From: an uncultured Clostridia bacterium | GTDB lineage: Bacteria > Bacillota > Clostridia > Peptostreptococcales > Anaerovoracaceae | DNA: 13,321 nucleotides | Direction of reading: 5' to 3' | Assembly (NCBI GenBank): GCA_937889655.1 | Contig: CALBZG010000055.1 | Span: 1 to 13,321, forward strand | Shown here: positions 1 to 7,628 of the stretch, one piece after another | Layout: each line of letters starts with the position of its first letter | Position numbering within the stretch: position 1 is the first letter of the stretch | Notes under the pieces: model-generated | The model's database searches: none | Told to the model about the DNA's origin: nothing | Seen by the model: the letters and a program-made list of their open reading frames with translations, nothing else | Made by a program: the position numbers and the translations under genes

Positions 1-336
1 TTCATATCCAATCAAAGAACGGAAACCCTGAACAACCGCTATACGGAGACCGGAGCCATCGGCAGAGTGGAGCTGGAGTTTGATCTCGAAAAGAAGAGCA
101 TCCTCCGGATCAGTACCGATGCAGTTCCTACCTGGGTGGAAAAATATTCAAAGGACGGGAGAAACCGTTACTACATTATTCCGTTGGACGAAAACCTGGA
201 AGCCAATCCCGAGCTGGCAGCCTCAGGGCACCTGCAGCGGGCGCAAAACGCCCGGAACGACGCAGCAGAGCGGTTGGGAAGGCTTCAGTTGACCGTGAAC
301 CAATTCATAGAAGAGGATGCAGAACAAAGTGAGTGA
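1..336 (+). CDS. Probable CapA-family protein, C-terminal fragment
   Basis: The frame is open from base 1 to a TGA at 334-336 and has no start in the window, so this is the last 111 residues of a longer protein. The first visible residues, FISNQRTET, followed by a Tyr-Thr-Glu-Thr-Gly-Ala-Ile stretch and then an acidic beta-strand (RVELEFDLEKK), resemble the end of CapA-type (poly-gamma-glutamate synthesis, metallophosphatase-like) proteins, in which a 'SLGNFISNQ' strand precedes a 'g.i..v.f' strand. The tail is charged and ends in Glu-rich residues. The catalytic metal-binding part lies upstream and cannot be checked, so the family call rests on a short C-terminal pattern. The end overlaps the next gene by about 20 bases, which implies co-transcription with the peptidase gene. 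Confidence 0.6.
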   Translation, partial: FISNQRTETLNNRYTETGAIGRVELEFDLEKKSILRISTDAVPTWVEKYSKDGRNRYYIIPLDENLEANPELAASGHLQRAQNARNDAAERLGRLQLTVNQFIEEDAEQSE

Positions 337-1780
337 AATATTGACTAAAGAAGCGATCAACGCGCAAATCGAAAAAAATAAGGATTCCATGATCGATGCG
401 CTGAAGGGGCTCATCCAAATCAAAAGCGTCAAAGAGGGCGAGGTCTCAACTCCTTCAGGGAAACTGCCCTTCGGCCGGGGCATACATGAGGCCCTTCTAT
501 ATATGGAAGGTCTTGCGCGCAAAGAGGAGTTTCAATTTGAAAATATCGACAATTATGGCGGGCATATAGATTTCGGCCCTAAGACCGATGAAACCATGGG
601 AATCCTGGTCCATCTCGACGTAGTGCCGGAGGGCTCGGATTGGGATTACGATCCCTATGGCGGAGAAGTCGTGGACAGCAGACTGTACGGCAGGGGCACT
701 ACCGATGACAAAGGCCCTGCTATCGCGGCGTTCTATGCCATGAAAGCATTGAAGGATCTGGGCTACATCCCTAAGAAAAGAGTCAGGCTTGTTCTGGGAC
801 TGGATGAAGAAACCGGCTGGAGCGGCATGGAATATTATCTGGACAAAGTTGGGGCTCCGGATTTTGGATTTACGCCGGATGCAGAATTCCCGGCCATTCA
901 CGGCGAAAAGGGGATACTGGTATTCGATATCGTGAAAAAGCTCTCAAAAACCGTCGGACTGAGCAAAGGCCTTGCCTTGAGCTCCTTGAAGGGCGGCACC
1001 GCAGCCAATATGGTGGCCGACTATGCCCGAGCCGTGGTCAAGCATGAGGATGTAAATGAGTACGCTCTTTTGAAGGAAAAAGTTCAGGAATACAGGCTGG
1101 CTAAAAACGTCAGGATGCAATGCAAACTGACCGGGAAAAGCTTTGAGATCACCGCTTATGGATTATCCGCCCACGGCGCCAGGCCTGAGCAGGGAGTCAA
1201 CGCCATATCAATACTGATGGATTTCCTTGGCACCTTGACCTTCCGGGAGGATGATGTCAATGATTTCATCAGCTTTTTCAACATACACATCGGCTTTGAG
1301 CTGGACGGGAAAAGCCTTTCCATCGACTTTTCCGACCGGGAAAGCGGCAAGCTGGTTTTCAATGTGGGCATGGCTCATATGGATAAAAATGAGGCCAGAG
1401 TCACCGTTAATATCCGGTACCCTGTCACCATGACCGACGAGGAGGTTTACGACGCTTTGATGAAGACCTTGTCGGCATATGATCTCGGAATCATCAAAAC
1501 CACCCTTCAAAAACCGATATACCTTTCAGTGGATCATCCGATGATCGTTACGCTGATGGACATTTACCGGGAGCACACCGGAGACTGTGACACTCAACCC
1601 CTGGTCATCGCCGGCGGCACCTATGCCAGGGCAGCCAACGGATTCGTTGCCTATGGACCGGCATTCCCGGGCGATAAAGAAGTGATGCATCAAAAAAACG
1701 AGTATGTGGAGATAGACAGGCTGTTGAAAGCCGCCGGGATCTATGCCGATGCGATCTACCGGCTCACGAAGGATGCATAG
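317..1780 (+). CDS. pepV: M20-family dipeptidase, PepV type
   Basis: This is a metal-dependent cytosolic peptidase expected to cleave dipeptides, using two zinc ions as in Lactobacillus PepV and staphylococcal Sapep. With numbering from ATG 317 (487 aa, usual PepV length about 470), the visible M20 motifs are HLDVVPEG (His99, Asp101), GRGTTDDKG (Asp130/Asp131), DEETGW with catalytic Glu164 and metal-binding Glu165, TPDAEFP (Asp188), SAHGARPE in the lid domain (His286) and the C-terminal MHQKNEY (His458). All catalytic elements seem intact. The start is uncertain. ATG 317 directly abuts the purine run AAGAGG (311-316), too close for a normal ribosome binding site, whereas in-frame GTG 329 has that run 12 bases upstream. 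Either start overlaps the upstream reading frame. No terminator is visible after the gene. Confidence 0.93.
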   Translation: MQNKVSEILTKEAINAQIEKNKDSMIDALKGLIQIKSVKEGEVSTPSGKLPFGRGIHEALLYMEGLARKEEFQFENIDNYGGHIDFGPKTDETMGILVHLDVVPEGSDWDYDPYGGEVVDSRLYGRGTTDDKGPAIAAFYAMKALKDLGYIPKKRVRLVLGLDEETGWSGMEYYLDKVGAPDFGFTPDAEFPAIHGEKGILVFDIVKKLSKTVGLSKGLALSSLKGGTAANMVADYARAVVKHEDVNEYALLKEKVQEYRLAKNVRMQCKLTGKSFEITAYGLSAHGARPEQGVNAISILMDFLGTLTFREDDVNDFISFFNIHIGFELDGKSLSIDFSDRESGKLVFNVGMAHMDKNEARVTVNIRYPVTMTDEEVYDALMKTLSAYDLGIIKTTLQKPIYLSVDHPMIVTLMDIYREHTGDCDTQPLVIAGGTYARAANGFVAYGPAFPGDKEVMHQKNEYVEIDRLLKAAGIYADAIYRLTKDA

Positions 1781-1797
1781 GATACATCGCATAATAC

Positions 1798-1827
1798 TTG
1801 AAAACGACCTTGCAAATGGAATATAAT
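1798..1827 (+). promoter_or_regulatory. Sigma-A promoter for the ribU-tsa-ABC-F gene block
   Basis: TTGAAA (1798-1803) and a perfect TATAAT (1822-1827) are separated by 18 bases. Transcription is predicted to begin around 1833-1835, at the 5' strand of the candidate leader stem. It lies right after the pepV stop codon and is the only good promoter seen before the six-gene block that follows. Confidence 0.75.
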
Positions 1828-1834
1828 ACAAACG

Positions 1835-1892
1835 CCGGCGGATATAAATTGATTCGAATCATTTCGGAAGCGGTTTCCCTTCCGATCGCCGG
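1835..1892 (+). promoter_or_regulatory. Candidate structured 5' leader of ribU
   Basis: Three paired elements are visible. An outer stem pairs CCGGCG (1835-1840) with CGCCGG (1887-1892). Inside it lie a 12-base perfect palindrome TGATTCGAATCA (1850-1861) and a hairpin pairing TCGGAAG (1864-1870) with CTTCCGA (1879-1885) with an 8-base loop. The arrangement would be a compact three-way junction beginning at the predicted transcript start and ending just before the AAAGGAG ribosome binding site (1898-1904). It does not show the conserved blocks of the FMN riboswitch commonly found before ribU genes and is much shorter. The palindrome alone could instead be a protein operator. The fold is inferred by hand pairing only. 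Confidence 0.35.
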
Positions 1893-1912
1893 ATCGTAAA
1901 GGAGATATGATT

Positions 1913-2467
1913 ATGACAGACAATCAACTGAACACACAGAAAAACACGGTAAAGCTTGCAAAGATGGGAATGCTGGTAGCCATTTCGGTGGTGCTGGTGT
2001 ACTTGATCCACTTCCCGATATTTCCGGCGGTGCCTTTCCTGGAATATGATCCGGCGGATATATCCATCCTGATCGGGACCTTCGCCTTCGGCCCTCTGGC
2101 CGGATTAGCCCTGACAGTGGTCACCGCTGTGGTACAGGGCGCGACTGTGAGCGCTCAGAGCGGGATATATGGGATCATCATGCATATCATTGCAACAGGT
2201 ACATTCGTTCTTGTTGCCGGGAACATTTATCGGGTGGGAAAAACCAGAACAAGAGCCGTTGTGGCTTTATGTGCGGGAACCATTGCCATGACTGCCATCA
2301 TGGGACTTGCCAATCTGGTGGTGACGCCTCTGTTCATGGGCGTTCCCCGGTCCGTGGTCATGGATCTGATGCCGTTTATTTTAGGATTCAATCTGATCAA
2401 AGCAGGGATCAACTCAGTGGTCACCTTCCTGCTTTATAAGAGGATCTCGAAATTCCTTAGAAAATAG
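1913..2467 (+). CDS. ribU: RibU-like riboflavin ECF transporter S component
   Basis: This is an integral membrane substrate-binding protein of an energy-coupling factor transporter, expected to capture riboflavin and to pair with the shared EcfA/EcfA'/EcfT module, which is not in this window. The protein is very hydrophobic with about six membrane segments. It carries family-typical stretches: FPIFPAVPFLEYDPADI near the first loop, FGPLAGLAL, and GIIMHIIATGTFVLVAG in the middle, which fit RibU better than other S components. Two in-frame ATGs exist at 1907 and 1913. The AAAGGAG site (1898-1904) is only 2 bases from the first and 8 from the second, so 1913 (184 aa) is preferred. It is the first gene of a tight block: tsaE starts 15 bases after its stop. 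Substrate specificity is inferred from sequence resemblance. Confidence 0.85.
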   Translation: MTDNQLNTQKNTVKLAKMGMLVAISVVLVYLIHFPIFPAVPFLEYDPADISILIGTFAFGPLAGLALTVVTAVVQGATVSAQSGIYGIIMHIIATGTFVLVAGNIYRVGKTRTRAVVALCAGTIAMTAIMGLANLVVTPLFMGVPRSVVMDLMPFILGFNLIKAGINSVVTFLLYKRISKFLRK

Positions 2468-2482
2468 TGAGGGAAATGATCG

Positions 2483-2926
2483 ATGCCTTGCGAATACCAA
2501 CAATATTTTATCAACAACGAAAATGATACCCGGGATTTCGGGCTGAAGCTTGCTCAAAAGCTGGTGCCCGGCTCCGTGGTGGCTTTGTCGGGAGATCTCG
2601 GCACCGGTAAGACCACCTTGACCAAATATATTGCAGAAGGGCTTGGGATAACAGAAAATGTAACAAGCCCTACTTTTACGATTATCCGGGAGTATGACAG
2701 CGGCCGGCTGCCCCTGTATCATTTTGACGTATACAGAGTAAGGGACGAAGAGGAGCTTTTCGAAATAGGGTATGAGGACTACTTCTTCGGCAAAGGCGTC
2801 ACAGTGGTGGAATGGGCCAACGAGATCGAAGCGCTGATCCCGGACAATGCCATCAGGATTTTTATTAAATACGGGGATACCGAAAATGCGAGAAAGTATT
2901 TTGTCAAGGGTATCGGGGAGTTGTAG
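2483..2926 (+). CDS. tsaE: tRNA t6A biosynthesis ATPase TsaE
   Basis: TsaE is the small ATPase that drives turnover of the TsaB-TsaD complex during threonylcarbamoylation of A37 in ANN-decoding tRNAs. The 147-residue protein has the family's usual size. The P-loop is GDLGTGKTT (residues 37-45), the switch-like segment is TSPTF (61-65), and the signature HFDVYR (80-85) and VVEW (108-111) are all present. A GAGGG ribosome binding site (2469-2473) lies 9 bases upstream of ATG 2483. An overlapping ATG at 2476 is out of frame. Only 3 bases separate its stop from tsaB. Confidence 0.96.
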   Translation: MPCEYQQYFINNENDTRDFGLKLAQKLVPGSVVALSGDLGTGKTTLTKYIAEGLGITENVTSPTFTIIREYDSGRLPLYHFDVYRVRDEEELFEIGYEDYFFGKGVTVVEWANEIEALIPDNAIRIFIKYGDTENARKYFVKGIGEL

Positions 2927-2929
2927 CAT

Positions 2930-3685
2930 ATGTATATTCTAGCGCTGGAAACCACAGGGCCAAAGGCTTCTGCAGCAATCATAGATGAAAAGGGCCGTAT
3001 AACAGATATCTCGGGAGATGAGCTTCTCAGCCATCTGAAGAGCATCATGCCTATGACCCGGAAGCTCCTTGAGCGGCTGGGAATTACGATGAGTGACATA
3101 ACTGCCGTGGCGGCTTCAAGAGGACCGGGCTCCTTTACCGGTATACGGATCGGAGTTTCTGCCGCCAGAGCCCTTGGCCAGGTCCTGTCTGTGCCGTGCA
3201 TCAGCGTGCCCACTCTGGAGACCTTCCAATACAACCTCAAAGACCCGGTAAGCCAGAGGTCCGGATCCCCGGACAAAGGCATCATCACATGCCCGGTATT
3301 TGATGCCAGAAGAAACCAGGTCTACAGCGGCGCTTACCGCAAAGATCAGGTGCTGGTGCCCGGCGGCGCCTATTCCCTGGCAGAATACCTGGATCTGCTT
3401 AAACATGCCCTGCAGGATACCCCACAGGATCCTGGGCCGATCAGTTTTTTCGGCGACGGGATCGACCGATATGCCGACAGCATCGAAGCCTGGGCCAGAG
3501 AAACGGGTCTGGCCATCCGCTTCGCTCCAGAAGAGATCAGATATCAGCAGGCCTCATCCGTGGCTGTGATGGCGCTGAAATATTATCAGGCTGGCCTGAC
3601 GGTCCATTATAGCCAATTGAAGCCGGAGTACATGCGTCTGGCGGAAGCGGAACGTAAACTGAGGGAGCAGAAGCTTAATGGATGA
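2930..3685 (+). CDS. tsaB: tRNA t6A biosynthesis protein TsaB
   Basis: TsaB is the ASKHA-fold partner that dimerises with TsaD and scaffolds TsaE in the bacterial t6A complex; it has no transferase active site of its own. The N-terminal strand MYILALETTG matches the family's ILaiDTs-like phosphate loop. The hallmark GPGSFTGIRIG lies at residues 65-75, and the chain is 251 residues, slightly longer than the E. coli protein (231). GGGGAG (2915-2920) sits 9 bases before the ATG, inside the end of tsaE. The 3' end overlaps rimI by 8 bases, consistent with translational coupling. Confidence 0.95.
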   Translation: MYILALETTGPKASAAIIDEKGRITDISGDELLSHLKSIMPMTRKLLERLGITMSDITAVAASRGPGSFTGIRIGVSAARALGQVLSVPCISVPTLETFQYNLKDPVSQRSGSPDKGIITCPVFDARRNQVYSGAYRKDQVLVPGGAYSLAEYLDLLKHALQDTPQDPGPISFFGDGIDRYADSIEAWARETGLAIRFAPEEIRYQQASSVAVMALKYYQAGLTVHYSQLKPEYMRLAEAERKLREQKLNG

Positions 3686-4139
3686 CATCGTTTACAGAAA
3701 GGCCCGCTCCGAAGACCTGCAAAAGCTGGTGGAGCTGGAGGAAAGCTGCTTCAAGCTTCCCTGGAACGAAGGGGCCCTGAAGTCGGAGATCAGGGACCAT
3801 AAATCGAAATGCTACGTGGTGGCCGAGAAAGACGGGGAGATCCTGGCCTACGGAGGCCTTTGGATCATCCTGGATGAAGGCCATATCAACCGGATCTGTG
3901 TATTGCCTCGATACAGGAATATGCATATCGGAAGAGGGCTCGTCGTCGCCCTCATGGAAGAATCCAAGAAGGAGGGCTGCAGGAGCTTCACATTGGAATG
4001 CAAAGCCTCCAATGAGCATGCCATCCGGTTGTACCTCTCGCTGGGGTTCAAAAAGGACGGCGTACGAAAGCGTTATTACGAAGATGATGAAGACGCTGTG
4101 ATCATGTGGTATCACATGGATGAAACACAGACTGAATAG
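3678..4139 (+). CDS. rimI: Ribosomal protein S18 N-acetyltransferase RimI
   Basis: This is a GNAT-fold enzyme that transfers an acetyl group from acetyl-CoA to the N-terminal alanine of ribosomal protein S18, and possibly to other N termini. The 153 residues include the substrate-loop motif FKLPWNEGAL (25-34), the acetyl-CoA pyrophosphate loop R-N-M-H-I-G-R-G (80-87), and the C-terminal NEHAIRLYLSLGF (112-124) with Tyr119 at the usual general-acid position. In the CoA loop Met82 and His83 stand where many RimI proteins have Gln/Arg and Gly, a mild deviation. The start overlaps the tsaB end by 8 bases. Placement between tsaB and tsaD is conserved in many Firmicutes. Confidence 0.93.
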   Translation: MDDIVYRKARSEDLQKLVELEESCFKLPWNEGALKSEIRDHKSKCYVVAEKDGEILAYGGLWIILDEGHINRICVLPRYRNMHIGRGLVVALMEESKKEGCRSFTLECKASNEHAIRLYLSLGFKKDGVRKRYYEDDEDAVIMWYHMDETQTE

Positions 4140-4171
4140 ACCGGTTATAGATGCCGGCTGGGGTGAAAAGA

Positions 4172-5188
4172 ATGAAAGACGGGAAAATCGTAACTCTAGC
4201 ATTTGAAACGAGCTGTGACGAAACCTCTGTGGCCGTTGTACTCAACGGAAGAGAGGTGCTTTCCAATGTGATTTCTTCCCAGATAGATGTACACAAGGCC
4301 TTCGGAGGAGTGGTTCCGGAAATAGCATCCAGACACCATCTGGAAAACATCAATCATGTGCTGGAAAGCTCCCTGTCAGAAGCGGGCATCAGCCTGCAGG
4401 AGGTGGACGTGGTGGGTGTGACCTGCGGGCCTGGGCTGGTAGGAGCGCTCCTGATCGGTCTGTCAACGGCGAAAGCTGTGGCATTGGCTCTCGATAAGCC
4501 TTTGGTGGGAGTCCATCATATCATGGCCCACATCGCCGCCAACTATATCGAGCATCCGGATCTGGAACCGCCATTCATCGCCCTGATCGTCAGCGGAGGC
4601 CATACGGCCATTGCAAGGGTCGATGACTACGACCACTGCGTGATCCTGGGCGAGACTCGTGATGATGCCGTGGGAGAAGCCTTCGATAAGGTGGCCAGAG
4701 TCCTGGGCATGGGATACCCGGGGGGACCCCTCATCGACCAGGCGGCAGAAATGGGCCGGGCGGATGCCATCCACTTCAAAAGGGTGCTTCTGGATAAGGA
4801 CAGCTATGATTTCAGCTTCAGCGGCGTGAAAACTGCCGTGCTGAACTATATCAACAGCGAAAAACAGGCCGGAAGGCCGATCGATATCCCGGATGTGTCC
4901 GCCAGCTTCCAACAGGCGGTCCTGGACGTCATCGTTGAGAAGGGGATGAAAGCCCTCAGGGAATCGAACTACGGCAAACTGGCGGTGGCCGGAGGCGTCG
5001 CCTCCAACAGCAGGCTCAGAAGCATGCTCCGCGCGGAATGCGAAAAGGAAGGCATGAAGCTTTATATGCCTTCTGCAGTGCTTTGCACCGACAATGCCGC
5101 CATGATCGGATCGGCGGCTTACTATAAATACATGGAAGGGAAAATAGACGGACTGGATCTGGATGCCTATCCAAATCTGAAAATATAG
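4172..5188 (+). CDS. tsaD: tRNA N6-adenosine threonylcarbamoyltransferase TsaD
   Basis: TsaD transfers the threonylcarbamoyl group from threonylcarbamoyl-AMP (made by TsaC, not in this window) to A37 of tRNA. The frame opens at ATG 4151, but GGGGTG (4160-4165) is 6 bases before the in-frame ATG at 4172 and nothing resembles a ribosome binding site before 4151, so 4172 (338 aa, the typical size) is preferred. From that start the N-terminal ETSCDET motif, the metal-binding HxxxH pair His116/His120 (in VHHIMAH), VSGGHT, the EAFDKVAR stretch and the late metal ligand Asp307 (in CTDNAAMIG) are all present. It follows rimI by 32 bases, which contain a weak CCGG/CCGG hairpin at 4141-4157. The ABC-F gene begins 11 bases after its stop. 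Confidence 0.96.
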   Translation: MKDGKIVTLAFETSCDETSVAVVLNGREVLSNVISSQIDVHKAFGGVVPEIASRHHLENINHVLESSLSEAGISLQEVDVVGVTCGPGLVGALLIGLSTAKAVALALDKPLVGVHHIMAHIAANYIEHPDLEPPFIALIVSGGHTAIARVDDYDHCVILGETRDDAVGEAFDKVARVLGMGYPGGPLIDQAAEMGRADAIHFKRVLLDKDSYDFSFSGVKTAVLNYINSEKQAGRPIDIPDVSASFQQAVLDVIVEKGMKALRESNYGKLAVAGGVASNSRLRSMLRAECEKEGMKLYMPSAVLCTDNAAMIGSAAYYKYMEGKIDGLDLDAYPNLKI

Positions 5189-5199
5189 CAAATTCTCAT

Positions 5200-7152
5200 A
5201 TGATCATATTAAGCGCGAAAAACATTACAAAAACATACGGAGTAGATGTCATACTGAAGGACGTGTCCTTTCATATCAACGAAGGTGACCGGATCGGCCT
5301 GATCGGCGCCAATGGTGCAGGGAAGTCAACACTATTGAATATTCTGGCTGGAGAGATTTCCTGTGAATCGGGAGATTTTTTTGTGTCAAAAGATCGTCGC
5401 ATCGGTTATCTAAAACAAAAGAACAGCTTCCAGCACGACAACACGGTGATGGAAGAGGTCCGGGCCCTGTTCAAAGAGCTGGAGGATATGGAGCTGGAGC
5501 TTCAGCGGGTATCCATCGAAATTTCAGAGGCCGCCAGCGACAGGCTAAAGCTGGATGGGCTGCTGAAGCGCTATGATGAGCTGCAGGCGTCATTCGAGCA
5601 TTCCGGCGGCTACACCTATAAAAGCGAAATCATCGGGATCCTCAGCAGCATGGCTTTCGGCGAAAGCACCTATAATAAAAGGATCTCCACATTATCCGGC
5701 GGCGAGCAGACAAGACTGGCGCTGGCCTGCCTGCTCCTGAAAAAACCGGATATCCTGATGCTGGACGAACCCACCAACCATTTGGATATCGGCATGCTTA
5801 AATGGCTGGAGCAGTACCTAAAAGGCTACAGCGGGACCCTTCTGGTGATTTCCCATGACCGGTATTTCCTGAACCAAATCGCCACGGCGATATTTGAAAT
5901 CGAAAACCATAAACTATATACCTATCAGGGCAATTATGATCAGTTTGCAGAAAAGAAACGGGCCCGCAGAGAGGACGAACTGAGACATTATCAAGCCCAG
6001 CAGGAGGAGATCGCAAGGCAGGAGGAAATGATCCGGAGGTTCAAGGAACGGGGCACCGAGAAGCTGGCCAAGAGGGCCGCATCCCGGGAAAAGCGCCTGG
6101 GCGCTGTCGAACGCCTGGAAAGGCCGGAAAACAACCATGGAAGGATCAAGATCCACTTCAAGGAGGATTACAGCAGCGGGCACGATGTGCTCAAGGGCGA
6201 GGGCATTGAGAAAGGCTTCGGCCGGGGCCAGAATAGAAGGACGCTTTTTAGCGATGTCGAATTTGACGTCAAAAGAGGGGACCGGATCTGCATAGTCGGT
6301 CCAAACGGCATCGGGAAGACCACCCTGCTTCGCATCATGATGGAGGAGATCTCTGTGGATAAAGGCTTCCTGAAGATCGGACACAACGTGGCCTTCGGCT
6401 ACTACGACCAGGGCCAGCGGCAGCTGAACGACGCCAACACCGTCCTGGAGGAGCTCAAGGAGTCCTACAGGCTTTACACCGATACAGAGATGCGTTCGAT
6501 ACTGGGAAGATTCCTGTTTAGAAACGACATGGTCTTTCAGAAGGTCGGATCCCTGTCCGGAGGCGAAAAGGCCAGGCTGTCCCTGCTGAAGATGATGCTG
6601 TCGGGCGCAAACGTCCTGGTGCTGGACGAACCCACCAACCATCTGGATATTGATTCTAAAGAGGTTTTTGAGGACGCCCTTCTGGATTTCCCGGGCACTG
6701 TCATATGCGTATCCCACGACCGGTATTTTCTGAACAAGGTTCCTACCCGGATCTTTGAGCTTGAAAAAACGGGCATCAATGAATATCTGGGCAAATACGA
6801 TTATTATGTAGAAAAAAAGCAGAGCATCGCTTCCGCTAAAAAATATCTGGAGGAACTGGCGGGAGAACCCACCATGGCCAGACAGACCAAAAGCGACGCA
6901 GCTGAAAAGAGAAGGATCAGCAAGGAAGAGGAGTCCCTAAAAAGAAGCAGGAAAAGGCAGCTGGAACAAACCGAGGCTTTGATGGAGGCGCTTTACAAAG
7001 AACAGGAAGATCTTCACAAAGAGATGGAAAGAGAGGATGTGCGGACGGACCATCTCAGGCTGGCGGCGATCTCAGAACGACTTTTCGCCGTGGATCGAGC
7101 CCTGGAGGAAGCCTGCGAACGGTGGGAATCCTTGGAAAACGGACCTCTATAA
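5200..7152 (+). CDS. ABC-F family ATPase, YdiF type
   Basis: This is a soluble tandem ATPase with no membrane domain. ABC-F proteins act on the ribosome, typically at the E site, to relieve stalls or adjust the peptidyl-tRNA. Domain 1 has Walker A GANGAGKST (36-44), signature LSGGEQ (165-170) and LDEPTNHLD (188-196). Domain 2 has GPNGIGKTT (367-375), LSGGEK (452-457) and LDEPTNHLD (475-483). A charged helical linker (about 240-310) matches the tRNA-contacting arm, and a Lys/Glu-rich coiled coil fills residues 555-645. The length of 650 is close to B. subtilis YdiF, which also follows tsaD. The Walker B regions of the two halves are nearly identical in DNA (5761 and 6622). No clear ribosome binding site precedes ATG 5200, only 11 bases after tsaD, so coupling to tsaD translation is likely. 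A drug-resistance role cannot be inferred. Confidence 0.93.
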   Translation: MIILSAKNITKTYGVDVILKDVSFHINEGDRIGLIGANGAGKSTLLNILAGEISCESGDFFVSKDRRIGYLKQKNSFQHDNTVMEEVRALFKELEDMELELQRVSIEISEAASDRLKLDGLLKRYDELQASFEHSGGYTYKSEIIGILSSMAFGESTYNKRISTLSGGEQTRLALACLLLKKPDILMLDEPTNHLDIGMLKWLEQYLKGYSGTLLVISHDRYFLNQIATAIFEIENHKLYTYQGNYDQFAEKKRARREDELRHYQAQQEEIARQEEMIRRFKERGTEKLAKRAASREKRLGAVERLERPENNHGRIKIHFKEDYSSGHDVLKGEGIEKGFGRGQNRRTLFSDVEFDVKRGDRICIVGPNGIGKTTLLRIMMEEISVDKGFLKIGHNVAFGYYDQGQRQLNDANTVLEELKESYRLYTDTEMRSILGRFLFRNDMVFQKVGSLSGGEKARLSLLKMMLSGANVLVLDEPTNHLDIDSKEVFEDALLDFPGTVICVSHDRYFLNKVPTRIFELEKTGINEYLGKYDYYVEKKQSIASAKKYLEELAGEPTMARQTKSDAAEKRRISKEEESLKRSRKRQLEQTEALMEALYKEQEDLHKEMEREDVRTDHLRLAAISERLFAVDRALEEACERWESLENGPL

Positions 7153-7191
7153 AGGCATAATTAAAAAGGTTATTATTTTTAATAAATACAC

Positions 7192-7220
7192 TTGCAATAG
7201 GGGATATATACCATTATAAT
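7192..7220 (+). promoter_or_regulatory. Sigma-A promoter of acpP
   Basis: TTGCAA (7192-7197) and TATAAT (7215-7220) are separated by exactly 17 bases, predicting a start near 7227 and a leader of about 70 bases. The leader contains a GC-rich imperfect palindrome around CCGCGG (7231-7243). No FapR-like operator was recognised. Confidence 0.8.
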
Positions 7221-7296
7221 GATTTTGTTCTGTCCGCGGCAGTCAAAAGCGGCGGGGCAAATAGTAATAGGATTTTAGCAATATGGAGGATTAGTC

Positions 7297-7527
7297 ATGA
7301 CATTTGAAAAAGTAAGAGATATAATTTGCGATCAGCTTAGTGTAGATGAGAGCCTGGTTCTTCTGGAAACCCATCTCATGAAAGATCTTGAAGCAGATTC
7401 ATTGGACGCTGTAGAAATCATTATGGCCATCGAAGACGAGTTTGATCTCGAGGTTCCGGATGAAGACGCAGAGAGGTTCCAGATCGTCGGAGACATAGTC
7501 AAGTATATCGAAGAAAACGCAAAATAG
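7297..7527 (+). CDS. acpP: Acyl carrier protein
   Basis: This is a small acidic carrier on which fatty acyl chains are built in the cytosol, attached to a 4'-phosphopantetheine arm. The 76-residue length, the DSL motif (Asp34-Ser35-Leu36, with Ser35 the attachment site) in LEADSLDAVEIIMAIEDEF, and four predicted helices rich in Asp/Glu are typical. GGAGGA (7285-7290) is 6 bases upstream of the ATG. Unlike the usual setting inside a fab gene cluster, it stands alone with its own promoter and terminator between an ABC-F gene and rex. It could be the main fatty-acid ACP or a second, specialised one. The sequence shows no unusual residue around the serine to separate these. Confidence 0.95.
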   Translation: MTFEKVRDIICDQLSVDESLVLLETHLMKDLEADSLDAVEIIMAIEDEFDLEVPDEDAERFQIVGDIVKYIEENAK

Positions 7528-7539
7528 CATAAGCAACTA

Positions 7540-7566
7540 AAAAACCCGCCAACATGACGGGTTTTT
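7540..7566 (+). terminator. Intrinsic terminator after acpP
   Basis: AAAAACCCG (7540-7548) pairs with CGGGTTTTT (7558-7566), 13 bases after the acpP stop. The T run completes a Rho-independent terminator, and the mirrored A run would allow weak activity on the other strand. It separates acpP from rex. Confidence 0.85.
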
Positions 7567-7576
7567 CAGTATTCGG

Positions 7577-7588
7577 GGTAAATATACC
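7577..7588. promoter_or_regulatory. Palindrome upstream of rex, possible operator
   Basis: GGTAAATATACC is an inverted repeat (GGTA/TACC around an A/T centre) located 41 bases before the rex start, just ahead of AT-rich TATAAA-like sequences (7591-7603) that may hold the rex -10 box. It does not match the Rex consensus. It is a small motif and may be chance. Confidence 0.25.
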
Positions 7589-7628
7589 AATATAAATTAT
7601 AAAACAATTATACGAGGGGGGATCGATT

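Noticed and set aside
5761..6730. Near-identical DNA repeats inside the ABC-F gene
   Set aside because: They are the two Walker B/H-loop regions of the tandem ATPase domains, not a mobile or regulatory repeat.
7160..7183. ATTAAAAA/TTTTTAAT hairpin after the ABC-F gene
   Set aside because: The stem contains no G-C pair and would be too weak for an intrinsic terminator. It is probably an AT-rich upstream region of the acpP promoter.
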